Positions 37,261 to 46,527 of a DNA stretch of 46,768 bases are shown piece after piece. The stretch spans positions 1 through 46,768 of the forward strand of contig NZ_MECK01000423.1 of NCBI RefSeq assembly GCF_014596465.1, read 5' to 3'. The notes under the pieces were generated by a model, which saw only the letters and a program-made list of their open reading frames with translations, ran no database searches and was not told the DNA's origin. Source of the DNA: Streptomyces sp. CBMA123. GTDB lineage: Bacteria; Actinomycetota; Actinomycetes; Streptomycetales; Streptomycetaceae. The translations under genes were made by a program, and so were the position numbers. Numbering within the stretch: the stretch's first letter is position 1; each line of letters opens with the position of its first letter.

Positions 37261-38310
37261 ATGGCCGCCCCGGGGCACGGATTCGTCGCCGAACTGAAGG
37301 GCGCGGTCACACCGCGTGCGGCACTGCTGGTGATCGGAGTGCTGCTGCTGCAGCTCGGCTTCATCACCTCGTACGTCGGGGCGCTGCACCACCCGACCCC
37401 GCACAAGCTGTCGATCGCGGTGGTCGCCCCGCCGCAGGCCACGCCCAAGCTGGTCCAGGCCCTGGAGTCGGTGCCGGACGAGGCCGTCAAGCCCGTCACC
37501 GCGCCGGACACCGAGACGGCGACCCAGTGGATCAAGGACCAGAAGATCTACGCCGCGCTGGTCGTGAACCCGAACGGCACCGAGGACACCCTGCTCACCG
37601 GCAGCGCCCGCGGCACCTCCGCCGCCAAGGCCGCCGAGAGCGTCACCACCGCGCTCGACAAGTCCCAGGGCCGCACCGTCAGGGTCGAGGACGTCGTGCC
37701 GCTGGCCAAGGGCGACACCAACGGCCTCACCGCCTTCTACCTGGTCATCGGCTGGTGCGTCGGCGGCTACCTGGTCGCCTCCATCCTCGGCATCAGCGCC
37801 GGTTCCAAGCCGGCCAACGTCCACCGCCTGCTGATCCGCCTCGGCGTCCTGGCGCTGTACTCGGTCGGCGCCGGCCTCGGCGGCACGATCATCGCCGGTC
37901 CGGTGCTGGACGCGATGCCCGGCTCGATCCTGGAACTGACCGCCATCGGCACCCTGGTGGTGTTCACGGTCGGCGCCTTCACCATGGCGCTGCAGTGCCT
38001 GTTCGGCATCATCGGCATCGGCCTGGCGGTACTGGTCTTCGTGGTCCTCGGCAACCCGAGCGCCGGCGGCGTCTACCCCGCCCCGATGATGCCGCCGTTC
38101 TGGCGGGCGATCGGCTCGCTGATCCCGAACGGCGCCGGCACCAGCGCCACCAAGTCGATCGCCTACTTCGGCTCGACCAACCTGGGCATGCCGATCCTGG
38201 TCCTGGTGGTCTGGGCGGTGATCGGCGTCGGCGTCGCCTTCCTCGCCGTCCTGCGCGGCCCGCGCTCCGCCGACCGCGAGCTCGCCGCCGAGACCCCCGC
38301 CGAGGTCTGA
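37261..38310 (+). CDS. Membrane protein of the DUF3533 / YhgE-Pip ABC-2 permease-like type
   Basis: 349 residues. One N-terminal transmembrane segment (about 20-40), then an extracellular domain of about 130 residues (ATPKLVQALESVPDEAVKPV, IYAALVVNPNGTEDTLLTGS), then about five more membrane segments. This is the layout of ABC-2-type or YhgE/Pip-like proteins with a large outer loop (annotated DUF3533 in some). The ATG at 37261 is chosen because AAGGAG lies 6 nt upstream; the ATG at 37255 is too close. No ATPase is adjacent. It is divergent from marR, so it may take part in the same stress or drug response; function unknown. Confidence 0.8.
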   Translation: MAAPGHGFVAELKGAVTPRAALLVIGVLLLQLGFITSYVGALHHPTPHKLSIAVVAPPQATPKLVQALESVPDEAVKPVTAPDTETATQWIKDQKIYAALVVNPNGTEDTLLTGSARGTSAAKAAESVTTALDKSQGRTVRVEDVVPLAKGDTNGLTAFYLVIGWCVGGYLVASILGISAGSKPANVHRLLIRLGVLALYSVGAGLGGTIIAGPVLDAMPGSILELTAIGTLVVFTVGAFTMALQCLFGIIGIGLAVLVFVVLGNPSAGGVYPAPMMPPFWRAIGSLIPNGAGTSATKSIAYFGSTNLGMPILVLVVWAVIGVGVAFLAVLRGPRSADRELAAETPAEV

Positions 38311-38333
38311 GCCCGACGGCACCGGCACACCGA

Positions 38334-38364
38334 GGAGCCCCCGGCCACCGCGGCCGGGGGCTCC
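38334..38364. terminator. Hairpin terminator between convergent genes
   Basis: A perfect 13-bp stem (GGAGCCCCCGGCC with GGCCGGGGGCTCC) and 5-nt loop in the 77-bp gap between the membrane protein and the ROK gene. Confidence 0.85.
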
Positions 38365-38387
38365 CCCGCGTTCCGGACCGGTACGGC

Positions 38388-39599
38388 TCAGCCGCCCGTC
38401 AGCGGACCCGGGTCGGCGACGATCGCGCGCACCACGCCCACCGCCGCGCCCAGCAGCGGCCCGCGCCGGCCGAGCCGGGAGACCGTCAGCCGTTCCTCCG
38501 CCCACGGCCGCACCGTCACCCGGAAGGTCAGCTCGCGCCGCATCGCCGGCAGCAGCCAGGGCGCCAACCGGGCGTAGCCGCCGCCCAGCACCACCTCGGC
38601 CGGGTCCAGCAGGTTGACCGCCCCGGCGGCCGCGATGCCGAGCGCCGAGCCCGCCCCGGCCAGCGCCGCCCGGGCCGGTTCGTCCCCGGCGCCGGCCCGT
38701 TCGGCCAACAGCGTCACCCAGTCGCCGCGCACGCCCGCCAGCCCGGCCGCCCGCAGCACCGCCGTCTCGCCCGCGTACTGCTCCAGGCAGCCGTGCGCCC
38801 CGCAGGCGCAGCGCGGCCCCTCCGGGTGGACGGGCACGTGCCCGAGTTCGCCCGCGTAGCCGCGCGCCCCGCGCAGCAGCCGGCCGCCGACCACCACGGC
38901 CGCGCCGACGCCGGCCTCGGCGGAGACGTACAGGAAGTCCTCCGGGCTCTCGCCCAGCCACCGCTCGGCCAGTCCGCCGAGGTTGGCCTCGTTGTCCGCC
39001 TCGACCGGCAGCTCGCCCAGGCCGTCCCCGGCCAGGCGCAGCGCCGGGCGCAGGGCCGCGGCCAGCGGGACGTCCTGCCAGCCGAGGTTGGCGGCCCGCT
39101 GGAGCACTCCGCCGCCGACCAGCCCGGGCACGGCCAGGGTCAGCCCGGCCGGGCGCAGACCGGACTCGGCGACGGCCGAGCGGATCAGGTGGGCGAGGTC
39201 GGTCATCACGGCGGCGGGCGGCCGGCCGTGGTTGGCGCTCTCCTGGCGCCGCACGGCGCGGACCTCCCCGCGCAGGTCGACCACGCAGACGCCGAGGTGG
39301 CGGACGCCGATCTCGGCGCCGAGTCCGCCGGGCCCCAGCGGGTTGAGCCCGAGCGCGGTGCCGGGGCGGCCGACCTTGCCGCTGGGGGCGGCCGGGCCCT
39401 CCTCGACGACCAGGCCGGCCGAGATCAGCTGTTCGGCGAGCGAGGAGACCGCGGCCCTGGTCAGCCCGGTCTCGGCGGCCACCTCGGCGCGCGAGCGGGG
39501 GCCGCGGGCGATCACCCCGAGCACCAGGGCCAGGTTGGCCCGGCGCATCCCCTGCTGGCTGGCGGGCCCGGCCCGGACGCCGTCCGGCTCCCCGCGCAT
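38388..39599 (-). CDS. ROK family transcriptional regulator
   Basis: 403 residues. An N-terminal MarR-like helix-turn-helix (about 20-75: RSRAEVAAETGLTRAAVSSLAEQLI) precedes a ROK sugar-kinase-like domain with GAEIGVRHLGVCVVDLRG, VEADNEANLGGLAE, the zinc motif CACGAHGCLEQYAG (Cys-x-Cys-x4-Cys) and a C-terminal GGGYA. Such proteins repress sugar-use or secondary genes and respond to a sugar or its phosphate. Whether kinase activity remains is unknown; the nucleotide motif near the start is not the full DxGGT of active kinases. The ATG at 39599 has GAGGTGAG upstream. It follows the gtrA gene by 54 nt. Confidence 0.92.
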   Translation of the reverse strand: MRGEPDGVRAGPASQQGMRRANLALVLGVIARGPRSRAEVAAETGLTRAAVSSLAEQLISAGLVVEEGPAAPSGKVGRPGTALGLNPLGPGGLGAEIGVRHLGVCVVDLRGEVRAVRRQESANHGRPPAAVMTDLAHLIRSAVAESGLRPAGLTLAVPGLVGGGVLQRAANLGWQDVPLAAALRPALRLAGDGLGELPVEADNEANLGGLAERWLGESPEDFLYVSAEAGVGAAVVVGGRLLRGARGYAGELGHVPVHPEGPRCACGAHGCLEQYAGETAVLRAAGLAGVRGDWVTLLAERAGAGDEPARAALAGAGSALGIAAAGAVNLLDPAEVVLGGGYARLAPWLLPAMRRELTFRVTVRPWAEERLTVSRLGRRGPLLGAAVGVVRAIVADPGPLTGG

Positions 39600-39653
39600 A
39601 ACTCTCACCTCACGGTCTCGGAGCGGCTCACGGTCTCGGCGCACCTCGTCGGT

Positions 39654-40196
39654 TCAGGACGCGTCCCGTGGCATCTCGGGTGCAGCGTAACCGGGTTCCA
39701 CCTCGGCACGCGCCCGCACGGCGGGGCTGATGAAGACCCACCGCCGCATCGCCCAGAACCGGAACAGCATGGCGCCGAAGGTGCCGACGACCATCCCGCT
39801 GAGGAAGTCCGCGACCTCCTGCTGGAACGGGCTGAGGTAGGGCACGCGCAGGTCGAGGACGTACCGGGAGAGCGCCAGCGGGATCACGTTGACGCCGACC
39901 GCCACCGCGCTGACCAGGAAGAACAGCAGCGCCTCGGGTCGGCGCCCGTCCGTCCGGAAGGCCCAGCGGCGGTTGAGTACATAGGAGACGACGGTGGCGA
40001 TCACCGTCGCCACCGTCAGCGCCACCACCGGCGCGTGCGCCAGGACGGTGAACTTGAGCTCGAAGTCGATCACCGTGGTGAGCGCGAAGCAGCCGCTGCC
40101 GACCAGCAGGAACTTCACCAGCCGGCGGTGCCGCACCAGGAACGGGCGCAGCCGGGCCGGCACCCGGGCCAGGGCGCGCTGCGTGGGGGACGGCAT
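39654..40196 (-). CDS. GtrA family membrane protein
   Basis: 180 residues with four predicted membrane segments. Seen: [20 protein letters not shown] at the start of the family domain, and [11 protein letters not shown], the signature between helices 2 and 3. GtrA proteins are thought to help move polyprenyl-linked sugars across the membrane in cell-surface polysaccharide synthesis. No glycosyltransferase is adjacent. GGAG lies directly before the ATG at no useful spacing, so a leaderless start is possible. Confidence 0.9.
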   Translation of the reverse strand: MPSPTQRALARVPARLRPFLVRHRRLVKFLLVGSGCFALTTVIDFELKFTVLAHAPVVALTVATVIATVVSYVLNRRWAFRTDGRRPEALLFFLVSAVAVGVNVIPLALSRYVLDLRVPYLSPFQQEVADFLSGMVVGTFGAMLFRFWAMRRWVFISPAVRARAEVEPGYAAPEMPRDAS

Positions 40197-40277
40197 CTCC
40201 GCAGTGTGGCATGCGGAGCCGCCGTCCCCCGTCGATTCGCGAGCGAGCCGAAGGGGCGCCTGCTGCTACCGGTGGGC

Positions 40278-42725
40278 TCAGGCCGCGGCGACCAGCACCC
40301 CGGCGGGCTCCAGGGCCAGCGCGAGCACCTCGCGCACGTCCGCCACCGGGTGGACGGTGAGCCGCTCCAGCACCTCGGCCGGGACGTCGTCCAGATCGGC
40401 CTCGTTGCGCTTGGGGATGATCACCGTGCTGAGGCCGGCCCGGTCGGCGGCGAGCAGCTTCTGCTTCACCCCGCCGATCGGCAGCACCCGCCCGGTCAGC
40501 GACACCTCGCCCGTCATCGCCACGTCGGTGCGCACCTTGCGGCCGGAGAGCAGCGAGGCGAGCGCCGTGGTCATGGTGATGCCGGCGCTCGGGCCGTCCT
40601 TGGGGACGGCCCCGGCCGGGACGTGCAGGTGCACGCCGCGGTCGCGCAGCGAGGTGACCGGCAGTTCCAGCTCGGCGCCGCGCGAGCGCAGGAAGGAGAG
40701 GGCGATGTGCGCGGACTCCTTCATCACGTCGCCCAGCTGCCCGGTGAGGGTCAGCCCGGTGCCGCCGGTCTCGGCGTCGGCGAGCGAGGCCTCGATGTAG
40801 AGGACGTCGCCGCCGGCTCCGGTGACGGCGAGGCCGGTGGCCACGCCGGGGACGGCGGTGCGCCGCTCGGCCGGCTCCTGGGCGGACTCCGGCACGTGGT
40901 GCGGCCGGCCGATCAGGGCGCGCAGGTCCGCCGCGCCGACTTCGGCGGGCAGCTCGCGCTCGCCCAGCTCGGCCTGGGCGGCGATCTTGCGCAGCACCCG
41001 GGCGATCGAGCGCTCCAGGGTGCGCACCCCGGCCTCCCGGGTGTACTCCCCGGCGAGCCGGCGCAGCGCCTCCTCGTCGACGCTGACCTGTCCGTCGCCG
41101 AGTCCGGCCTTCTCCAGCTGGCGCGGGAGCAGGTGGTCGCGGGCGATGACGACCTTCTCGTCCTCGGTGTAGCCGTCCAGGCGGACCAGCTCCATCCGGT
41201 CGAGCAGCGGCTCGGGGATGGCCTCCAGTACGTTGGCGGTGGCGAGGAAGACGACGTCGGAGAGGTCGAGCTCGACCTCCAGGTAGTGGTCCCGGAAGGT
41301 GTGGTTCTGGGCCGGGTCCAGCACCTCCAGCAGGGCGGCGGCCGGGTCGCCCCGGTAGTCGGAGCCGACCTTGTCGATCTCGTCGAGCAGGACGACCGGG
41401 TTCATCGAGCCGGCCTCCTTGATCGCCCGCACCAGCCGGCCGGGCAGCGCGCCGACGTAGGTGCGCCGGTGGCCGCGGATCTCCGCCTCGTCCCGGACGC
41501 CGCCGAGCGCGACCCGGACGAACCTGCGGCCCATGGCACGGGCCACGCTCTCGCCGAGCGAGGTCTTGCCGACGCCGGGCGGCCCGACCAGGGCCAGCAC
41601 CGCGCCGCCCGCCCGTCGCCCTCCGCCGCCCTTCCTGGGAAGCGCTTCGCGCTGCCCCTCTTGTGTCCCGCCGATCAGGTCGAGGCCCTGGTCGGCCCGG
41701 CGCTTGCGGACGGCCAGGTACTCGACGATCCGCTCCTTCACGTCGGTGAGGCCGGCGTGGTCGGCGTCCAGCACCGCGCGGGCGCCGGCGATGTCGTACG
41801 CGTCCTCGGTGCGCTCGTTCCAGGGCAGCTCCAGGACGGTGTCCAGCCAGGTGCGGATCCAGGAGCCCTCGGGCGACTGGTCGGAGGAGCGCTCCAGCTT
41901 GTCGACCTCCTTGAGCGCGGCCTCGCGGACCTTCTCGGGCAGGTCGGCGGCCTCGACCCGGGCGCGGTAGTCGCCCTCCTCGTCGGCCGGGTCGCCGTTC
42001 AGCTCGGCCAGCTCCTTGCGGACGGCCTCCAGCTGGCGGCGGAGCAGGAACTCCTTCTGCTGCTTGGCCACGCCCTCCTCGACGTCCTTGCGGATGGTGT
42101 CGTTGACCTCCTCCTCGGCGAGGTGGTCGCGCAGCAGGGTGAGGGCGTACTCCAGGCGGGCCACCTGGTCGGCTTCCAGCAGCACCTTGAGCTTCTGCTC
42201 GGCGGTGGCGAAGGGCGCGTAGCCGATGTTGTCGGCGAGTTCGCCGACGCCCTCGATCTGCGCGACGCGGTCGACGATCTGCCAGGCGCCGCGCTTGCGC
42301 AGCCATTGGGTGGACAGCGCCTTGTACTCCTTGACCAGCTCGGCGGCCCGTCCGGCCACCGGTGTGCCGACCGAGGACTCCTTGAAGGGCGTGGTCTCCA
42401 CCCAGAGGGCGGCGCCGGGGCCGGTGGTCCCGACCCCGATCCGGACCCGGCGCACGGCGCGCACCAGCGCGGCGGGCTCGCCGTCGGCGAGCCGGCCGAC
42501 CTGCTCCACGGTGGCCAGCGTGCCGGCCGCCGCGTACGAGCCGTCCACCCGCGGGACCAGCAGGACCTGGGGCTTGCCGGAGCCGGTGGCCGCCGCGCGG
42601 GCGGCCTCGACCGCGGCGCGCACCTCGGCGTCCTTGAGGTCCAGCGGGACGACCATGCCCGGGAGGACGACCTCGTCGTCGAGTGGCAGCACGGGCAGGG
42701 TGAGCGGTGTGGACGTCGATGCCAT
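40278..42725 (-). CDS. lon: ATP-dependent protease La (Lon)
   Basis: 815 residues: N-terminal LON substrate domain, AAA+ domain and serine protease domain. Walker A GPPGVGKT (381-388), Walker B VVLLDEID, and the Ser-Lys dyad Ser713 ([11 protein letters not shown]) and Lys756 ([10 protein letters not shown]), 43 residues apart as in E. coli Lon. It degrades misfolded and regulatory proteins in the cytoplasm. Just before Walker A there is a Gly/Arg/Gln-rich stretch (about 354-372) that I do not expect from other streptomycete Lon proteins. GGGGAGAG precedes the ATG. A HAIR-like element upstream suggests HspR control. Only 81 bp separate its end from the gtrA start. Confidence 0.95.
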   Translation of the reverse strand: MASTSTPLTLPVLPLDDEVVLPGMVVPLDLKDAEVRAAVEAARAAATGSGKPQVLLVPRVDGSYAAAGTLATVEQVGRLADGEPAALVRAVRRVRIGVGTTGPGAALWVETTPFKESSVGTPVAGRAAELVKEYKALSTQWLRKRGAWQIVDRVAQIEGVGELADNIGYAPFATAEQKLKVLLEADQVARLEYALTLLRDHLAEEEVNDTIRKDVEEGVAKQQKEFLLRRQLEAVRKELAELNGDPADEEGDYRARVEAADLPEKVREAALKEVDKLERSSDQSPEGSWIRTWLDTVLELPWNERTEDAYDIAGARAVLDADHAGLTDVKERIVEYLAVRKRRADQGLDLIGGTQEGQREALPRKGGGGRRAGGAVLALVGPPGVGKTSLGESVARAMGRRFVRVALGGVRDEAEIRGHRRTYVGALPGRLVRAIKEAGSMNPVVLLDEIDKVGSDYRGDPAAALLEVLDPAQNHTFRDHYLEVELDLSDVVFLATANVLEAIPEPLLDRMELVRLDGYTEDEKVVIARDHLLPRQLEKAGLGDGQVSVDEEALRRLAGEYTREAGVRTLERSIARVLRKIAAQAELGERELPAEVGAADLRALIGRPHHVPESAQEPAERRTAVPGVATGLAVTGAGGDVLYIEASLADAETGGTGLTLTGQLGDVMKESAHIALSFLRSRGAELELPVTSLRDRGVHLHVPAGAVPKDGPSAGITMTTALASLLSGRKVRTDVAMTGEVSLTGRVLPIGGVKQKLLAADRAGLSTVIIPKRNEADLDDVPAEVLERLTVHPVADVREVLALALEPAGVLVAAA
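41610..41666 (-). other. In-frame insertion with hairpin in lon, just before Walker A
   Basis: About 19 codons ([19 protein letters not shown]) interrupt what is normally a short linker. The DNA includes GGGCAGCGC GAA GCGCTTCCC on the minus strand (41637-41657), a 9-bp stem with one mismatch, as in small palindromic elements. The length is a multiple of three, so the reading frame stays open. Confidence 0.5.
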
Positions 42726-42746
42726 GATCTCTCCCCGGTCAGTGAA

Positions 42747-42767
42747 CTTGAGTCGACCTGACTAAGG
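42747..42767. promoter_or_regulatory. HAIR-like element (HspR operator) upstream of lon
   Basis: CTTGAGT, seven bases, then ACTAAGG. The HspR-associated inverted repeat of streptomycetes is CTTGAGT-N7-ACTCAAG; the left arm is perfect and the right arm matches 5 of 7. It lies 22 bp upstream of the lon start. Lon is a known HspR target in Streptomyces. Confidence 0.72.
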
Positions 42768-42933
42768 CTTCACGCGCGCCGGATGTTCCCGACTCCTTGT
42801 TCGCTGCGAGCGAACGCTCCCGTCACCGGAACAGCCGGGGGGAGGCGCCGTCAAAAAGAGGGGAAAGAACGGCCCAAGAGGACCCACGGACCCTGCGGCC
42901 CGTCTCCTCCGGATCCCTGCCGGGGCCGCGGCG

Positions 42934-43731
42934 TCAGCGCACGGCGGACGGCCGCGCCCCGGCCCGCACCATCGCGGCGGCCGAGGCGACGCCCACCGCC
43001 CGGGCCCTCGCCGAGCGGATCCCCGGCCGTGGCGGGCGCCGCTCGATCCGGCGCAGCCAGGGCCACAGCGCCATCCCGGTGAGCAGCGCGGCCGGGTGCC
43101 CCACGGCCGTGACCAGGTCCTTCCCGGTGGCGATCTGCTGGGCGATCATCAGCCCGGCGCCGACCAGCACCGGCACCCGCGCGGACCGCGGCAGCGCTCC
43201 GGCCGCCGCGCCCAGGCAGGCGAACACGCCGTAGCTGACCCCGACGTCCAGGCGGTCCATCGCCTCCGGCGCCATCCGCCCGGCCTCCACCGCGATGATC
43301 ACCGCGCCCTGGGAGAGCAGCGTGGCCGCGACGTGCCCGATCGCGAACACCGCCGCCGCCCGGGCCGGGCCGACCCGGCGCTCCAGCGGCGCCAGGGTGA
43401 GGGCGAAGCCCCACAGGTAGGGCACCCAGTCGCCGCCGGCCACCCAGACCCCGCTGAGCACGAGGGCCCGCAGAGGGTGCTGGAGCAGGTTGTGGCCGTC
43501 CGAACTGGAAGCCTCCTGCCAGCGCTGGACGAGTTGCGGATCGGCGAGCCGGGTGAGGGTGGAAGTCGCCCCCACCACGACCAGATATCCGATCGTGAAG
43601 GGAGTGCGCCGGGGTGTCGGCACGCGTTCCAGCAGCCATTCGAAGGCGCCGCCGCGAAGTCCGCGCCGGAGCATTCCGTACGGCGCCCTCGCGAGCGCGC
43701 GCCCGACGGCGTCCCGCCGCAGTCCCGCCAT
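42934..43731 (-). CDS. Rhomboid-like membrane protein
   Basis: 265 residues with about six hydrophobic segments. The order of motifs follows rhomboids: a WGFALTLAPLERRVGP loop, IGHVAATLLSQ, DVGVSYGVFACLGAAAG in the position of the GxSG serine, and VGHPAALLTGMAL in the position of the catalytic His. The Ser (GVSYG) and His are both present but the glycine after Ser is replaced by Tyr, so activity is uncertain. The ATG at 43731 has GGAGG 5 nt upstream; extending to 43830 would add 33 residues not expected. It lies upstream of lon on the same strand with a 208-bp gap. Confidence 0.8.
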   Translation of the reverse strand: MAGLRRDAVGRALARAPYGMLRRGLRGGAFEWLLERVPTPRRTPFTIGYLVVVGATSTLTRLADPQLVQRWQEASSSDGHNLLQHPLRALVLSGVWVAGGDWVPYLWGFALTLAPLERRVGPARAAAVFAIGHVAATLLSQGAVIIAVEAGRMAPEAMDRLDVGVSYGVFACLGAAAGALPRSARVPVLVGAGLMIAQQIATGKDLVTAVGHPAALLTGMALWPWLRRIERRPPRPGIRSARARAVGVASAAAMVRAGARPSAVR

Positions 43732-43990
43732 GACGCCTCCGCTCCACGCCCACGGCCGGCGGTGTCCGAAGGTGCTCGGAGGACCGGCGCGGACGCCGGA
43801 TTCCGCCCTGCGGGGCGTTGTCGCGGCCACGCTACGTCGAGGTTCTGAGAGGCACCTGAGAAAAGCCCGTGAAGACCGTCGACGCGGGGACCGGCCGGAT
43901 TTCCGACATTGGTCCAGACCTTCTCCCGATTAACGCGTCAGTAGGGCCTCTGACCGGCGACTTGGCGTCAACTGGACTGCATACGTACCG
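43732..43990. other. Intergenic region upstream of the rhomboid-like gene
   Basis: No convincing gene. It must contain the rhomboid-like gene promoter. The stretch 43840-43990 is AT-richer than average. I see no clear operator. Confidence 0.3.
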
Positions 43991-44019
43991 TTACGCAGAG
44001 AAAATTCGCCGGGTAAGGT
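43991..44019 (+). promoter_or_regulatory. Candidate promoter of the two-component operon
   Basis: TTACGC (43991-43996) and TAAGGT (44014-44019) with a 17-nt spacer, in an AT-richer stretch. The transcript would have a leader of about 260 nt, with a perfect 7-bp hairpin (GCCCACT/AGTGGGC, 44030-44048) close to its 5' end. No other gene is seen in 44020-44285. Confidence 0.4.
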
Positions 44020-44285
44020 ATCGGCCCGTGCCCACTCGTGCAGTGGGCCCGAGGGCGGCTGGACAGCCGCTCCACGGGCCGGAAACGTCCGGTCCACCTG
44101 CCGGGAAGCATCCGCTGTCCGTACGCTGCGAAGTGCGTGGGAGAAGTGGGCGGAACACCATCCGTCCGCCACTTCCGGGCGCGCGACGGGACGGCGGACC
44201 CGGCACAGTCCACGACGGAACAAGACTACGAGCGGAGCCCCGCCATCCCCACAGGTGGCCGGCCCGCAGCCCTGGGGGCGGTGGC

Positions 44286-45029
44286 GTGACCGTGACAGAA
44301 ATTCAGCAGGACAACCCCAACACCGGCGGCACTGTGAGCAGCCAGCGCAGAGTGCTGGTGGTGGAGGACGAACCCACGATCGCCGAGTCGATCGCGGCCC
44401 GGCTGGGCGCGGAGGGGTTCAAGGTCGCCGTGGCCCACGACGGCCCCGGCGCGGTGGACGGCTTCCACACCTGGCAGCCGGACCTGGTGGTCCTGGACAT
44501 CATGCTGCCCGGCTTCGACGGGCTGGAGGTGTGCCGCCGGATCCAGGCCCAGCGCCCGGTGCCGGTGCTGATGCTGACCGCCCGCGACGACGAGACGGAC
44601 CTGCTGGTCGGCCTCGGCGTCGGTGCCGACGACTACATGACCAAGCCGTTCTCGATGCGCGAACTGGCCGCCCGGGTCAACGTGCTGCTGCGCCGCGTCG
44701 AGCGCGCCCAGCAGGCCGCCCGCACGCCCGCGCTCGGCAGCCTGCGCTTCGGCGAGCTGGAGATCGACCACGTGCAGCGCCGGGTCCGACTCGCCTCGGG
44801 CGACGTCCACCTGACGCCGACCGAGTTCGACCTCCTGGCCTGCCTGGCCGCCCAGCCGCGCGCGGTGCTCACCCGCGAGCAGCTGCTGGCCGAGGTCTGG
44901 GACTGGACCGACGCGTCCGGCACCCGCACCGTGGACAGCCATGTGAAGGCACTGCGCCGCAAGATCGGTGCCAGCTGGATCCGCACCGTGCACGGCGTCG
45001 GATACGCGCTGGAGGCCCCGCTCTCCTGA
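44286..45029 (+). CDS. OmpR-family response regulator
   Basis: 247 residues. Receiver domain (about 21-135) with acidic pair in RVLVVEDEP, phospho-acceptor Asp71 in LVVLDIMLPG, and Lys120 in DDYMTKPFSM. The C-terminal winged helix of the PhoB/OmpR type ends with TRTVDSHVKALRRKIGASWIRTVHGVGYAL. The GTG at 44286 (VTVTEIQQ) is used; a GTG at 44334 (VSSQRRVL) would also give a full domain. The sensor kinase gene follows after 81 bp, and the pair lies directly upstream of kgd/sucA, as in S. coelicolor. The signal is unknown. Confidence 0.92.
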   Translation: MTVTEIQQDNPNTGGTVSSQRRVLVVEDEPTIAESIAARLGAEGFKVAVAHDGPGAVDGFHTWQPDLVVLDIMLPGFDGLEVCRRIQAQRPVPVLMLTARDDETDLLVGLGVGADDYMTKPFSMRELAARVNVLLRRVERAQQAARTPALGSLRFGELEIDHVQRRVRLASGDVHLTPTEFDLLACLAAQPRAVLTREQLLAEVWDWTDASGTRTVDSHVKALRRKIGASWIRTVHGVGYALEAPLS

Positions 45030-45110
45030 CGGGGGTTTCCGGGCGACGGGCCACCGGGGGGCCCGTGTCCCGGCACCGCCGTGACACCACGCGGGGATCA
45101 CAGGGGACCA

Positions 45111-46241
45111 ATGACCTTTCCACAGCAACGCAACGGGGACGCCGACGGCGCGCGCCCGCAGACCCTGGCCGCCCGCGCGGCCAGCCGGGTCTGGGCCGAC
45201 ATCCGTCCGCTCGACCCGGTCCGCTCGATCAAGGGCAAGCTCGCCCTGCTGGTGATCGTCTCCGTGTTCCTGGCCACCGGCATGGTCGTCGTCGCGATCC
45301 GGTCCGAGACCCAGATCCGGATCATCATGGTCTTCTCCATGATCGCCTCGCTGCTGTTCATGCAGTTCCTCGCGCACGGGCTGACCGCCCCGCTGCGCGA
45401 GATGACGGCCGCCGCCCGCGCGATGGCCTCCGGCGACTACAGCCGCCGGGTCGAGGTGAGTTCGCGCGACGAGATCGGCGAGCTGGCGGCCGCCTTCAAC
45501 GCCATGGCCGCCGACCTCCAGGCCGCCGACCAGCACCGCCGCGAGCTGGTCGCCAACGTCTCGCACGAGCTGCGCACGCCGATCGCCGCGCTGCGCGCCG
45601 TGCTGGAGAACGTGGTGGACGGGGTCGTCCAGCCGAATCCGGCGACCCTGGGGGCCGCACTGGAGCAGACCGAGCGGCTCGGCCGCCTGGTCACCCACCT
45701 GCTGGACCTCTCCAAGATCGACGACGGCGTGGTCGACCTGGACGCCCGCCCGTTCGAGGTGCGCGAGTTCCTGGACGGCGTGCTGCGCGGGGTCACCGTG
45801 GACGGCGCGACGGCCGGCGGGGCGTTCTCCCGGCGCGGTGACGTCCGGCTGGCCCTGGAGGTCAGCCCGGCCGGGCTGACCGCGGTGGCGGACCCGGAGC
45901 GGCTCCACCAGGTGGTCGCCAACCTGGTCGACAACGCCTGCAAGCACTCCCCGCCCGGCGGCACCGTGACGGTGCGCGCCAGACCCGAGGGCGAGGAGGG
46001 CGGCCTGCTGCTGGAGGTCCAGGACGAGGGTCCGGGCATCCCGCTCGCGGACCGCGGCCGGGTCTTCGAACGGTTCAGCCGCAGCGGCACCGCGACCGCC
46101 GCCGGGGCGGGGTCGGACGGCGGCACCGGGCTGGGCCTGGCGATCGCCCGCTGGGCGGTGGACCTGCACGGCGGACGGATCGCCGTCGCGGAGTCGCCGC
46201 GCGGCTGCCGCATCGAGGTCCGGCTGCCGGGGCAGTCCTGA
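45111..46241 (+). CDS. Sensor histidine kinase
   Basis: 376 residues. Two transmembrane segments (about 43-63 and 71-88) are separated by only about seven residues, so there is almost no extracellular domain. Then HAMP (about 89-140: LTAPLREMTAAARAMASGDYSRRV), the HisKA phospho-acceptor His152 in VANVSHELRTP, and the ATPase domain with NLVDNACKHSPPGG (N box), DEGPGIP (G1), FERFSR and GTGLGLAIA (G2). The pair with the upstream regulator is clear. The ATG at 45111 has GGGGA upstream. Confidence 0.93.
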   Translation: MTFPQQRNGDADGARPQTLAARAASRVWADIRPLDPVRSIKGKLALLVIVSVFLATGMVVVAIRSETQIRIIMVFSMIASLLFMQFLAHGLTAPLREMTAAARAMASGDYSRRVEVSSRDEIGELAAAFNAMAADLQAADQHRRELVANVSHELRTPIAALRAVLENVVDGVVQPNPATLGAALEQTERLGRLVTHLLDLSKIDDGVVDLDARPFEVREFLDGVLRGVTVDGATAGGAFSRRGDVRLALEVSPAGLTAVADPERLHQVVANLVDNACKHSPPGGTVTVRARPEGEEGGLLLEVQDEGPGIPLADRGRVFERFSRSGTATAAGAGSDGGTGLGLAIARWAVDLHGGRIAVAESPRGCRIEVRLPGQS

Positions 46242-46277
46242 GCGGCCGGGACATTTGTCACAGATCCGACACAGACG

Positions 46278-46306
46278 CATACGAAGATCGTCAATGGATT
46301 CGTATG
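46278..46306. promoter_or_regulatory. 8-bp perfect inverted repeat upstream of kgd/sucA
   Basis: CATACGAA (46278-46285) and TTCGTATG (46299-46306) with a 13-nt spacer, 222 bp before the kgd start. The arms are AT-richer than the surroundings and look like an operator for a dimeric regulator. Confidence 0.5.
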
Positions 46307-46338
46307 GTTGTTTGTCCGTTTTCGCCCCGATTTGGGGG

Positions 46339-46356
46339 GCGATCGGGCCCGATCGC
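46339..46356. promoter_or_regulatory. 18-bp perfect palindrome upstream of kgd/sucA
   Basis: GCGATCGGGCCCGATCGC is fully palindromic. It follows and overlaps a hairpin (CGCCCC at 46323-46328 with GGGGCG at 46336-46341). It may be a terminator for the two-component operon or an operator. A -10-like TAGCCT lies at 46468-46473, without a good -35. Confidence 0.5.
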
Positions 46357-46527
46357 TTCCCCTCAGATACGGCTTTCTAACGTTGTTTTTCAGCCAACCT
46401 GCAGGTCAGGACTGTGATCTGGGCGACGCCTGGGGTCCGGGGACTGCGCGATCACTGGTCAGGGGCGTAGCCTTAATCCCCGCTGTCCAAACATCCCAAA
46501 AGGAAGCGGAAGAGGGCGGTTGCCGCC

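Noticed and set aside
37257..42761. A 5.5-kb open frame on the plus strand (about 1,830 codons)
   Set aside because: It is antisense to the ROK, GtrA and Lon genes and in another frame of the DUF3533-like gene; its composition is typical of shadow frames in high-GC DNA.
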